A stretch of 64,000 bases of DNA from Ustilaginoidea virens (lineage: Eukaryota > Ascomycota > Sordariomycetes > Hypocreales > Clavicipitaceae), in assembly GCF_000687475.1 (NCBI RefSeq), contig NC_057317.1:1674001-1738000 (forward strand), read 5' to 3'. A program made the position numbers and the translations under genes. Positions within the stretch are counted from its first letter, which is position 1. The number at the start of each line of letters is the position of its first letter. Shown piece by piece: positions 1 through 9,784 of this stretch. The notes beneath the pieces were generated by a model. That model did no database searches. It was not told the origin of the DNA and was given only the letters and a program-made list of their open reading frames with translations.

Positions 1-700
1 TCTCGAGAAGGATCTTGCCGTCATTGGAGATGCAGGGCAGCACGCCCTGCTCGAAGATGTTGACGTCGGCCGCGTTCAAGCCGAAAAAGTTGTTCTCCTT
101 GAAGAAGCGCTCGGTTGGCTCGCGGGTGGGGCCGCTGGTCATGACATACCAGGGCACAACGACGGAGCGGCCGCCAATCTTGCCGGCGGCAAGCTCTTGG
201 ATTTTCCGGATGCGTTCTGCCTGGATCTGGAACAGGCTCTTGTGGGAGGGCAGGCCAATGTCGTAGCAGCCCTTGGGCGCGGAGCTGCCGAGGCGAGTCC
301 CCTGGCCGCCAGCCATGAGGACAACGGCCACTTTGTTCTTGGCAATCAGGTCCAGGCCGGAATCGTACCATTTCTTGACGTCCTCGGCGCTCGAGTCGAG
401 CATACTGGCCTGCGACGATTCAGGGAGTGGCTCGAGGATGTCGGGTTCGTCAGACTTGGTCTCGGCGAGGGCTCGCTTGGTGACTTGGTTGATGTAGGAA
501 GGGTTGAAGCCAGATAATTGCTCGTACAGAGAAGCCTTGTCTCGGGAGTCGAGAGACTCATAAAACGTGAGGACATGATCCTGGCCAGCCTCGGCATACT
601 TGGCCTTGAGGTCGGCAAGGGCGTCCGGAGTGGGTTCTGATGGGTTTGTCGACCGGCCGCTGTTGGAGCCAAGGTGAAGCATCTCCTTGACCTTGTCCAT
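1..700 (-). CDS. UAP1: UDP-N-acetylglucosamine pyrophosphorylase, N-terminal part
   Basis: Partial gene running off the left edge; the ATG is at 700 and the 233 visible codons are open with no intron. The product condenses UTP and GlcNAc-1-phosphate to UDP-GlcNAc in the cytosol, the precursor for chitin, N-glycans and GPI anchors. The nucleotide-binding signature [16 protein letters not shown] lies near residues 128-143, followed by [21 protein letters not shown] and a [10 protein letters not shown] segment, as in eukaryotic UAP1/QRI1. The start Met gives the usual short N-terminal lead ([12 protein letters not shown]). It is divergent from the DNA glycosylase gene. The C-terminal half, including the sugar-binding part, is outside the window. 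The family call is secure. Confidence 0.93.
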   Translation of the reverse strand, partial: MDKVKEMLHLGSNSGRSTNPSEPTPDALADLKAKYAEAGQDHVLTFYESLDSRDKASLYEQLSGFNPSYINQVTKRALAETKSDEPDILEPLPESSQASMLDSSAEDVKKWYDSGLDLIAKNKVAVVLMAGGQGTRLGSSAPKGCYDIGLPSHKSLFQIQAERIRKIQELAAGKIGGRSVVVPWYVMTSGPTREPTERFFKENNFFGLNAADVNIFEQGVLPCISNDGKILLE

Positions 701-1775
701 TGTGTGTCGAGAACGGTAGAAAAGAGGTCCTACTGGATGTGAGGAGTCAAAGGGAGCGCAATTGCTGATGCCCGTCCAAGCATCAACCGGAACGAGGGAC
801 AGAGGGGGTTGGTTATCTGAGGGATTGGGTAAGGACGAGGCGGAATGAGAGGCGAGTCGAGAAGAGGAGAGGATCGTGTTACTTTGTCTGCTCACAGACC
901 AAGTCGACACAAAGCCGGACTAAGTTTGTTATGTAGACCAGACGTTCGTCGTCCTGGAGGTTGGACAAGCTCAGCAGCAGTGCAGTGCGACGGGCTGGCT
1001 GACGCATGCGGCGCCCTATGGGCAGTGTATGAGGCGCAGCGAGCGGGGCGAGATGCCACATATTTCCATGCCCCTCCATGCCCCTCCCTGCCCCAGTGCC
1101 AACGTCAACTGCAGCTCGACTCAGGCGGGTCCAGTCTTGTACCTTTTCAGCGTCCACAGGTACCTACCTAGGTACCTACCTAGTACCCAAGGCCCTCGGC
1201 GCTTAGGAGGTACATAGGCACGCCACGAATTGTTGCACCACAATGTGACGCCACACTATATGCGGCGTTATTGGGCTTCATGTCCTGGCAGTCCTGCGAT
1301 ATGAATTTTCCCCCTTGGGCCCTTTGGCTGCAAACTCTCCAATGGAATCAAAACCCCCGATGCAAGTCGACAAGGGTCGTCCCACAACCCTGATGACAAG
1401 CCTCTGAACGGAAGCGAGTCTCGGCCCGTTCGTGACAACCCAAATTACCACCAGGGGGCCCCAGGTAACCTCACTCTGCGGGGGAGAGCTGCCTTTTTGC
1501 CTTGGGAATGCCGCCCCGTGTCCCTTTGCAGCCAGCGTTCTTCGAGTCCAGCAACGGAAACGGGCTCCTGCAGGCGCACCGAATCAACGAGATTCCCTCC
1601 CGCGTGAATTTGCAGGTGGCAAAGGGCAAATCCACCGCTCAAGCTGGTCGGTCAACCCGCCGCCACGTTGCCGCCAGAAAGCCAGGAAACAACCATCCAC
1701 CGGCGCTGTTCGGCGAGGGTCGCCGTCCCGTCCCGTCCCGTCCCGTCCCGTTTTTGTCCCCGTTTTCGTCTAGCC
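701..1775. other. Divergent intergenic region UAP1/DNA glycosylase
   Basis: About 1.1 kb between divergent starts. It holds a palindromic TACCTAGGTACC cluster at about 1159-1188, a copy of a short dispersed element at 1242-1300, and a run of CCCGT pentamers at about 1725-1751 immediately before the glycosylase start. I see no convincing gene. Confidence 0.6.
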
Positions 1776-2732
1776 ATGCAAAGAGAGAACCCTCCTCCCG
1801 AGCCCGCCACTTTCAAGGGCCGCCTGCAACTGGATTCTTTCAAATACACATCCCCCGCGACAGAGGGCGGCGTTCGTCGCAATCCTCCTCGGCATGCCTC
1901 ATCCCCCGGCAACGGGGCCTCCCGCAGGCTGACCAGAGAAATCAAAGCAAGAAAAAGCAGCTCGTCTCGGGGCCCCTCGTCCCCGTCCCCGTCCCCGTCC
2001 CCGTCCCCGTCGGCGTCGGCGTCGTCCAGAAAACGCGGCTCGTCCACCGCGTCGCCCTCCCGGAAGAGAAAACGCGCCCCCTCAGGCTACGCGCCTCCCT
2101 CGCTCTACGCCCATCTGCCCCGTCTGCCCGACGCCATCGCGCACAACCTCCTCGTCCTCTTTGTCGGTCTCAACCCCGGCATAGAAACCGCCAGGAAGGG
2201 CCACGCCTACGCCCACCCGTCCAATCTGTTTTGGAAGCTCCTGCACTCCAGCGGCGTGACGCCCCGTCGGTGTTATCCCGAGGAAGACGGGCAGATGCCG
2301 CAGCTTTACTCGCTGGGCCTGACCAACATTGTCTCGCGGCCAAGCAGGAACGGGTCGGAGCTGAGCAGGGCCGAGATGGACGACGGCGTGGCGGTTCTGG
2401 AGGACAAGGCGCGCCGGTGGCGTCCAGAGAGCATGTGCATCGTCGGCAAGAGCATATGGGAAAGCATATGGCGGGTTCGGCATGGTGCGGCCGTGGGGGC
2501 CAAGTTCAGGTACGGGTGGCAGGACGAGGAGGAGAACATGGGAGTCGTGCAGGGGGAGTGGAAGGGCGCGAGGGTGTTTGTCGCGTCGAGCACCAGTGGC
2601 TTGGCGGCCACGCTGTTGCCGGCTGAGAAGGAGAGGATTTGGGCCGACCTGGGGGCTTGGGTGAAAATGAGGAGGGCGGAGAGAGAGGTACGGGCAGATA
2701 GGTCTGAAGAGGAGCTGCAAGCTAGTGGTTGA
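1776..2732 (+). CDS. G/T(U) mismatch-specific thymine/uracil-DNA glycosylase (TDG/MUG family)
   Basis: A 318-residue intronless protein of the TDG/MUG branch of uracil-DNA glycosylases (S. pombe Thp1 type), which removes U or T from mismatches with G to start base-excision repair in the nucleus. Residues 1-100 are a basic, low-complexity tail with an alternating Ser-Pro run (about 69-80) and Lys/Arg clusters. The fold starts near residue 110: VLFVGLNPGIETARKGH (GLNPG 121-125; N123 matches the catalytic Asn of the family), NLFWKLLHSSG, LTNIVSRPS, and a C-terminal VFVASSTSGLAA that occupies the place of the MUG NPSGL / TDG SSSAR insertion loop. The frame is open upstream of 1776, but the preceding codons are encoded by CCCGT repeats, so the ATG at 1776 is preferred. 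Confidence 0.9.
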   Translation: MQRENPPPEPATFKGRLQLDSFKYTSPATEGGVRRNPPRHASSPGNGASRRLTREIKARKSSSSRGPSSPSPSPSPSPSASASSRKRGSSTASPSRKRKRAPSGYAPPSLYAHLPRLPDAIAHNLLVLFVGLNPGIETARKGHAYAHPSNLFWKLLHSSGVTPRRCYPEEDGQMPQLYSLGLTNIVSRPSRNGSELSRAEMDDGVAVLEDKARRWRPESMCIVGKSIWESIWRVRHGAAVGAKFRYGWQDEEENMGVVQGEWKGARVFVASSTSGLAATLLPAEKERIWADLGAWVKMRRAEREVRADRSEEELQASG

Positions 2733-2947
2733 GACGAGCCAATTCAAGCTTTGTGAGTTGAAAGGTTGCCTATGAATGAGCGGGAGACCCTGCTGAGGTT
2801 AGTCACACGTACACATGTGTGTATAAACGTATTGCAATTTTTCGTGGCTCTGCGGATTCAGGACTACTGATATTCGTGGACTATTTTACGCTGAATTCGA
2901 GATGGGGGACCATCTTCTACTTCTACTTTTCCAGTCCCTGGGCCGGC

Positions 2948-2982
<35 letters not shown>

Positions 2983-3187
2983 CCAAAAAAGACGTCATCT
3001 CGTAGTGTAACAACTCGTCTCCCCCAAGACTCCATTCGCCAAAGATTTTTCCACCATTTTGCCAGTCCGAAGCTTTCGCAGACGTCAAAAGACCCTTGTT
3101 CAATGCTGTGCCATTCCAGGCTCACTGTACTGCCCCGGCCCGATTTTGGTTTCTATTTTGATTTTGATTTTCTTCTTCTTCCTCTTT
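2733..3187. other. Convergent intergenic region with A30 tract
   Basis: 3' ends of the glycosylase (+) and ARP4 (-) genes face each other here. The main feature is an uninterrupted run of 30 A at 2949-2978. The TTGATTTT-type T-rich stretch at 3150-3190 may serve the 3' end of the + transcript. No gene seen. Confidence 0.6.
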
Positions 3188-4700
3188 TTACTTGCACCGC
3201 TTCTCGACCACTCCGGCGCCATTCTCCTCGTACTCCTTTCTGGATATCCACATCTGGTGGAAGGTCCCCAAACTGGCGAGGATACTGCCACCTATCCAGG
3301 ATCCAAATCTTCTCTCGCTCGTCAGACCAGCCGCATGGATCTTGACCTTGAGGCCGGGGTACATGGCGGTCAATTCGTTGCTCAGGCGGTCGTTGAAGCC
3401 GTTGATCAGGCTGGTGCTGCCAGTGACCACGACATTGGCAAGCAAGTTGCCGCGGAGATCGACATCAACGGCGCCCAGAGATGCCCGGATAAGCTCGGGA
3501 ATGGTTTGGGTCTTGGTAAGGCGTTCCGACTCGGGCACGGGGTATCCTGCGTTCTCGTCCCACAGGCCCTCGGTGACCTTGAAGCGCTGCTCTCGCCACA
3601 TCTGGTTGTAACCGTCGGGCATCTCGAAGACGCGGCCAGGCTGTGTCTTGACGTAGTCCTCGTTGCCGGAAGCGCTGTATCGACCAGGTCCCCGCCAGAC
3701 TTCGACGACAGATTCTTTGAACTCGGTGAGCACACGCTCCTCCTCGTAGGCGCGGAAGGAATCGTGGATTGGGAAGGCGAAATGGCGCATGCGAGCCTGA
3801 GAAGGAGCCAGGGCATCCACAGGCGTCTTGTTCTCCACCATGAAAGTAGGAGTCAGCGGTACCTTTGGCTCCGAGGTTTCCCACATGCTGCGGATCTGGG
3901 ACGAAAGCCAGAGACCTGCGGCAGGAGAGCGCTGGATGGAGCGCTTAAGAACCATGCCATCATGCACAGCCGTCACAGACGTGTTGGCGCCGCCCACATC
4001 GACGACGAGAGCCGTAGCTTTGCCGGCAGCGAAAGCGGAGAGCACAGGTGTGCGGCTGAGCCAGAACGCAGGGCATCCCCAGTTCTCCATGATGATTTCG
4101 ATGGCCTTTTCCCTGGATTTCGGCGTGTTCCAAGGCGCTTCCGTCATCAACAGCGGGTTTTCCTCCAGGGGCTTTTCCTGCGCCTCAACCTCGTCGCCCA
4201 TGGTTATATCGCCCTCGCCGTCCTGCTCCTTGACATCGTCATTCAATCCGTTCTTGGATGGTGTCGTGGGTCGTTCTGGTTGCAATCGTTTGACAAGCAT
4301 GTTCTCCCAAATCTGGGATGCAACGTCCCAATCCTCAACGACGCTGTTTCGGTTCATGTAGTTGCGGACCTCGAAGTCGGGCCGGGGGATGATGTACTCG
4401 TCGCCAAAGAGGTCTCTATGAGGATGGCTGGTGACGCGACCGTAGAACGAGGGCAGAATGGACTTGGGCACATCTTCGCCTGCGAAGCCTGCGCGTGTGC
4501 TGCAGTAGCCGGGATCGAGTACAAGCGCAGAAACCTCATCTAGAAGAGTGGATTCGTTCAGTACGCGTGAGGCGTGCTCAGTTGCGCCGCGCCGTACATG
4601 GCTATTGACATGGCATGTCGCGTCCGAGAGCTGCGTTGAACGTACCTCCACCGTAAATGTCGGTAGGTTGTGCCGAAGTGGGCAGGGGCTGTTGAGCCAT
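3188..4700 (-). CDS. ARP4: Actin-related protein 4 (nuclear; NuA4/INO80/SWR1 subunit)
   Basis: Two exons, 4700-4646 and 4539-3188, with a 106-bp GTACGT...TAG intron after codon 18; product 468 residues. Exon 1 gives MAQQPLPTSAQPTDIYGG, which joins to DEVSALVLDPGYCSTRAGFAGEDVPKS, the actin-fold phosphate-1 strand as it appears in Arp4. The middle carries an acidic insertion (DDVKEQDGEGDITMGDEVEAQ) and the ATP-site strand VVDVGGANTSV; the end VVVTGSTSLINGF...RFGSWIGGSILASLGTFHQMWISRKEYEENG is typical of Arp4/BAF53. Arp4 is a shared subunit of histone acetyltransferase and remodelling complexes and binds H2A in the nucleus. It is divergent from the LysRS gene. Confidence 0.93.
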
Positions 4701-5344
4701 AGTTGGGCGTCTCTTTTCCAATCGCAAAACAGAGGCCTGGATGATCAATTGTTGGCAGGAAAGCGCGTAGTTGGGGGTAGGTCGACCGGGTGGAACAGAC
4801 AGCCTGCGGGCGAGAGGATAAGAGAGGTTGGTTGGTGGTTGCGTGCGCCTGGCGCACAGTGCAGCCAATTACCAAACCACGGTTCCTTCCCCACTTTCAG
4901 CATACATGTATCATGATGTATGATGTATGCACCAAACGAGGCACCGGTGGGGCATCGGGGCGTCCTGCATATGTACTAACGGAGGCGCTGCTAGCCACTG
5001 GGAAACATGCGACGCCCTGCCAAATTTTCTCCTCCGCCATCAACCTTCTCTGGAACTGCTTTTGCAGTTAAGGAGCTCCTGCAGTCAGGAGACATCTCTC
5101 GCTTCAACGCTATGAATGTAAGTGTGTACCTGGCTGTCGCATCCATTTGCTTCCCACCTATTTTCTTTTCTACCATGATGAACTTGCATATTCGCTTCAG
5201 AACCGCTGCGATTGACGCGACTTTGGTCGTGCGTGATTATACAATGCCAATGCCTGACTCTAATCCTTCCGCGTTGAATCCATTTCGGGCCTTCTGTACT
5301 GGATAAGCAAGCAAAGAAGCTAATCAGAACATGAAATAGACATC
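4701..5344. promoter_or_regulatory. Divergent promoter region ARP4 / mitochondrial LysRS
   Basis: 644 bp between the two start codons. It contains a small reading frame from 5007 (see the separate entry), a GTAAGT donor-like site at 5118 and a CTTCAG acceptor-like site ending at about 5201. There is no other obvious gene. Confidence 0.5.
5007..5306 (+). other. Candidate (spliced) upstream ORF in the LysRS leader
   Basis: An ATG at 5007 opens a 99-codon frame in the LysRS leader. A GTAAGTGTG donor sits exactly after codon 37 (5118) and a pyrimidine-rich CAG acceptor about 84 nt later. If that intron is removed, the peptide stops four codons on (41 residues), about 130 nt before the LysRS start. 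If retained, the frame stays open to 5306. No family is recognised. It could be a translational control element of the downstream gene, a tiny independent gene, or chance. Confidence 0.25.
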
Positions 5345-7305
5345 ATGAGACCACACCTGTGCCTCCGACTGGCCCGTCAGTCTGTGAGCTCTTCAAGATG
5401 CACCGCCAGGAAGTATTGCATATTTAATCGATTTGGCAGCTCTCCTTGGTTGAGGAGACGGCCATCTGATTTTCTGTCTTTGAGGGAAGCTCGGACTCTG
5501 TCGTCAGGCTCTGGTGCACAAGGGATCTCGAGATTTGCTGATTTCAGTCCAATCGATCAAAGGCAATCTCCTTTCAAGCAGCATCGACAGAATGAGCTAC
5601 GCCAAGACCAGGAGAGTGAAACTCCGCTCTACAAGGACCGCTATCCTCGCTTGGCATCTTCATCGATGAGGAAAAGTATTCCAGAATTCTTGGAAGACTT
5701 CCAGAAGCAAGGTCCCAGTGAAGAAGTGATGTTGACAGGTCGTGTTCGGTCAAAGCGCGTAGCTGGCAGGTCGCTTATATTTCTCGATATTGTGAATGAA
5801 TTTCAGAAAATGCAGGTCATGGTCAACAAGAGTAAATGTGTTTCAGAAGAACAAAGGCGACTGCAAAAGTTTGCCCTCTTTAGGAACTTGATCCAGGTTG
5901 GCGACCACATTTGTAGGATCTCATCCAGCTCCCTTCTTTCCTTGGCACCTCCCACTTCTGGCTGACAAGCTCTGTAGCCGTCATCGGACACGCGACTCGT
6001 ACGAAAGCAGGAGAGCCGACCCTTGAAGCCACTCAGCTTCCAGAACTAGTGTCTCCTTGCATGGAACAGGTTCCGGAAAAGCTGACCGATGCCAAGACCA
6101 GAATGACTGAGCGTCATGTCGACATGCTCGTGAATCGGGAGGTCACCGACATTCTTCGACTGCGAGCCAATATCACCAAATACATGAGAGATTACTTTCA
6201 CTCGAAGCGGTTCCTGGAATTCCAGACGCCCATTCTAGCCGAGAATGCCGGGGGAGCCGTGGCACGACCGTTCGTCACCAGAGCTACAGAGTTTCGCAAC
6301 CGGGATCTCGCTCTGCGGATAGCTCCAGAGCTGTGGTTGAAGCGGCTCGTCATTGGCGGGGTGGACAGGGTGTTTGAAATCGGTCCCGCCTTTAGAAACG
6401 AAGGCGTGGATGCCACTCACAATCCGGAATTCACCATGTGCGAGTTTTACAGCGCGTATACCAACCTGCCCGACCTCGTCAAGGAGACGGAGGAACTTTT
6501 GCACGGCTTGGCAAAACATGCCCAGGAGCTCATTTCCACCCAACTCACCACCCTTCCGCCGATTGATCTCGGCCGGTTTGTCCGGCCCTTCAAGCAGGTC
6601 GAGTTCATCCCTGGCTTGGAGGCAGCCACGGGCATTCGCTTCCCCAAGCTGTCCTCGGAGGATGCCCTCCCGGAGCTTCTTGCGGTCTTGAAGCTCGCCG
6701 GAATCAGCGTCCCCGGCGAAGTGCCAGACTCTCTGCCCAAGTTGCTGGACCGCCTCGCGGCTGTCTATCTGGAGCCCCTGTCCTTCACAGAACCCCTGTT
6801 CATCACCCACCACCCGGCGTGCATGTCGCCGCTCGCCAAGGCATTCGTGTGCCCCCAAACCTACCAGCTCGTTTCCGCTCGCGCGGAGCTCTTCGTCGGC
6901 GGCCGCGAGCTGGCCAACATGTACGAGGAGGAGAACGACCCGGAGGAGCAGCAGCGAAAGCTCTCCGCCCACCGCAGCCTCGTCAACGAGCCCAACGGCG
7001 AGCTGGGCTTCGCGAACAATCTTGCCCAGGGACAGGAGCAGATGCCCGGGCAGGAGGAGCCGACGCCCACGGAGGAAGCCGAGCCGGACGAGTGGGACGC
7101 CCCTCCCCTGGATCAGAGCTACGTGAAGGCTCTGGACTATGGGCTGCCCCCGACCGGAGGCTGGGGTTGCGGAGTCGAACGCCTGGTCATGCTGTTTTCC
7201 GGAGCCAACAGGATAAGCGACTGCCTCAGTTTCGGGACTCTGCGCAACGTCGTTGGCCTGTCGTCAGAAGACAAGGCGGTCGACAAGGACATGGGAAGTC
7301 GATGA
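5345..7305 (+). CDS. MSK1: Lysyl-tRNA synthetase, mitochondrial (class II)
   Basis: Two exons, 5345-5912 and 5978-7305, with a 65-bp intron (branch-like GCTGAC, acceptor TGTAG); product 631 residues. It charges mitochondrial tRNA-Lys. The N-terminal 70 residues are rich in Arg/Ser with few acids, as expected of a mitochondrial presequence. An OB-fold anticodon-binding part (MLTGRVRSKRVAGRSLIFLDI) precedes the class II core: motif 2 FRNEGVDATHNPEFTMCEF near residue 328, HPACMSPLAKA, ELANMYEEENDP, and motif 3 GWGCGVERLVML near residue 582. The order and wording of these motifs are those of LysRS rather than AspRS/AsnRS. An acidic insertion (QEEPTPTEEAEPDEWD) sits just before motif 3. Exon join VGDHI-S-VIGHATRTKAGE restores the OB-fold strand. 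Confidence 0.92.
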
Positions 7306-8187
7306 GTCTACGTATTGTGCGTTTGACTCCTAGAGGCCTAAGGCCACCACGACGAATTGTGCAATGTACAAGTCTGTGTGCCGTGCGATTAGGTTGCGAC
7401 GATGAAGTTTGTAGTTTAGAGCGCTGGAGCCAGCATATATATCCCGTAGAAGGAGAGGACTGCACCACGAGACACTGCAGACGCTTACTGGGCATCTTTT
7501 TCCTTCACGTCAAGACCAAACAATTACAGAGTAGACATGTGTGCAATTTCCAAATATGACAAGGCACACACATACACACACATGAATATATATATGTACG
7601 TGTACCCGAGTCCATACGAGGCGTTATCACCAAGCTATCGGTATCTTATCTAAAGACCTGCATCAAACGCATCAACTAGGTACCTAGGTACCTACCTGTT
7701 AGCAGCTAGCATACACAGCCAAAGGGCGAATGATAAGTAAAACTACAAAAAAAAAATTGCCAATCCTCCTACATGGGAAAAAAAAAATAGGCCAGTCAAT
7801 CATCGTACATTGACACCATATCATGAAACTTTACTCTTGCAACCGAAACCCTTGCCTGATCCCCTGTTGGACCGCTTTCCAGTCGCCGTGGCGTGGCGTG
7901 ACGACTCCGTTGATAATCAATGGCGTCTTGCGTCGTCGAGAACCCAAAGGCGCTTTGTGCTTGACAAGGACATCTCGATACCGCCGACGTCATTGGCAGG
8001 AAAAACATGAGTCAAAATAATTCATGGAACACGGCGTGCCAGGAATCCGACTCTGGTACTCCGTTTGTGGTACTCCGTTTGTGGTACATAGTACAGGTGA
8101 CACTTTGAATCCCCTCAGCGCCAGATGCTTGTTGAAGACAACACGCCTCCCCGCTGAGTACTTTATTCCAACACTCCAACATGTCGT

Positions 8188-8226
<39 letters not shown>

Positions 8227-8257
8227 TAACCAAAAAAAAATTCGTCGTCGTCTGTCA
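7306..8257. other. Convergent intergenic region with A35 tract
   Basis: Between the ends of the LysRS (+) and TOS1 (-) genes. Holds CA/TA-rich sequence at 7565-7610, a TACCTAGGTACC cluster (7675-7697), a tandem 14-bp GGTACTCCGTTTGT duplication (about 8056-8084) and 35 consecutive A (8190-8224) only 33 bp from the TOS1 stop. No gene seen. Confidence 0.6.
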
Positions 8258-9784
8258 CTAGCTCAAAATCTGGAACAGACTGCTGAGCTTGAGGCCAGAA
8301 GCATCGGTAGGCTGAGACACCCACTTCATGACGGTAGCATCATCGAAACCCTTGGCGGAGAGGTCCGTGTCATCGGGGAGAATCTTAATCGAGACGCTGG
8401 CCGTGGCCTCGTGGAACACGACGGCCGCCTTGATGAACTTGTCCACGGGCCTATCAAAGTAGTCGGAGGATCCTCCGCCGTTGGCCAGATGGAAGGTGCT
8501 CTTGCACTTTGTGTCGCCCGAAGCAAGAACCTCGAAGAAGTCGGCTTCGCCGCAGGCGGGCCAGCACGAGCAGGCGTTGTACTGGGCGGTACGAGGAATG
8601 CGCGAGTTGAGGGCCCATAAGGCAGGCATGTCGCCGTTGAAGCCGCGGTTTCCGTCCATGGGCATCTTGAAGCGAAACAGGAAGACCTTGTTGGCGCCGG
8701 AAAAGCCCTTGTAAGCGATATCGCTGACCCGGCTGTAACCGCAAGTTTCGTCACATTTCTCGGCTGAGAAAATGGCAAATTCCTTGTTAGAAGGGATCAG
8801 ACCGTCTTTGAGAATCTGTGGTGACGAAGAGCCGCCGTCACCCTGGGCGTTGAGGTATGCGAGGGAGGAGCCCCAAACACTGTGGAAAGGGGGAGCTTTA
8901 TTAGCCAGGCGCATGACGCTTTTGGAGGGTAAGGGGGCAGAAGGTGGAGGGGGGAAAGGGGGGTGTTTGAGGAAGAGACGCACGTGTTGAATTCACCGGA
9001 ACCCTGACCACCGTAATTGCCCATAAAGACCATATTCTCGGCAATTTTCTCCTCGGCATTGTAATAAGCAACACGGTCCCAGTCAGAGCCTGAGGGAGCA
9101 GGCTTCCCATCGGGTTTGGGAGAGTCGGAGCTTGTGGACGACGAGGAAGCAGGGGCAGAAGCGGCACCGGAACCGACGCCTACTTGGACAATAGGAACGG
9201 AATTTGCAGCAGCGGGGGCAGCCGGAGCAGCGTCAGGATGGTAGTCGTTGACCCAAGACACGAGTTTGCCGTCGATAGTGGCATGGACAATGTCCTCTCT
9301 TTTCTTGTTGCGGTGAGAACGGTGAAGACGTTTGTGGTTGTGGCTATGGCTACGGCCGCGGACATCACTCTGGCGAGGCGCCTCGACATTCTCTCCAGCG
9401 GTGCGCTTAGACTTGGTGGCCGGATTGAGGACAGCAAATTCCTTGAGCCAAAGGGGCCCACGGAATTGCAGAGAGAGCTGGAGAGTCATCATGGTTATCA
9501 CCCGACCCGGAGCATTCAAGACGAGGGTTTTTTTTACTTACACCTTCGTCAAGAGGCGCCAGAGGACCACTGTAAGCCTTATCCTCCGTCTGGCACGCGC
9601 CAGAGGCTCCCATGTTGGTAACAGCCTTGAAGGTGCCGCTGCCCTTGATGCCCTGATAAAGAATCTGGTTGACGGCACCGCAAAACCAGTTTCCTCCTTC
9701 GTTGGTTGCAGTCCCGCTGCATTGCTGGGTGAGGGCCGTAGCCCAGCCCGCGGACACGAGAAAAACAGAAGCCGTGTACTTCAT
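8258..9784 (-). CDS. TOS1-family cell-wall protein (DUF2403 + DUF2401)
   Basis: Three exons, 9784-9542, 9477-8984 and 8879-8258; product 452 residues. A signal peptide (MKYTASVFLVSAGWATA) is followed by a Cys-bearing N-terminal domain (QQCSGTATNEGGNWFCGAVNQILYQ) and the strand LAPLDEGLSLQFRGPLWLKEFAV, as in the N-terminal domain of yeast Tos1/YJL171C. A His/Ser/Ala-rich linker with KR-type basic sites leads into the C-terminal domain: WDRVAYYNAE, NTVWGSSLAYLNAQGD, CDETCGYSRV, WALNSRIPRTAQYNACSCWPACGEADFFEVL. In the family this C-terminal part is viewed as a glucanase-like domain; GEADFFE is the likely acidic site (inference). It acts at the cell wall. There is no clear GPI-anchor signal at the C-terminus. 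Confidence 0.88.
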
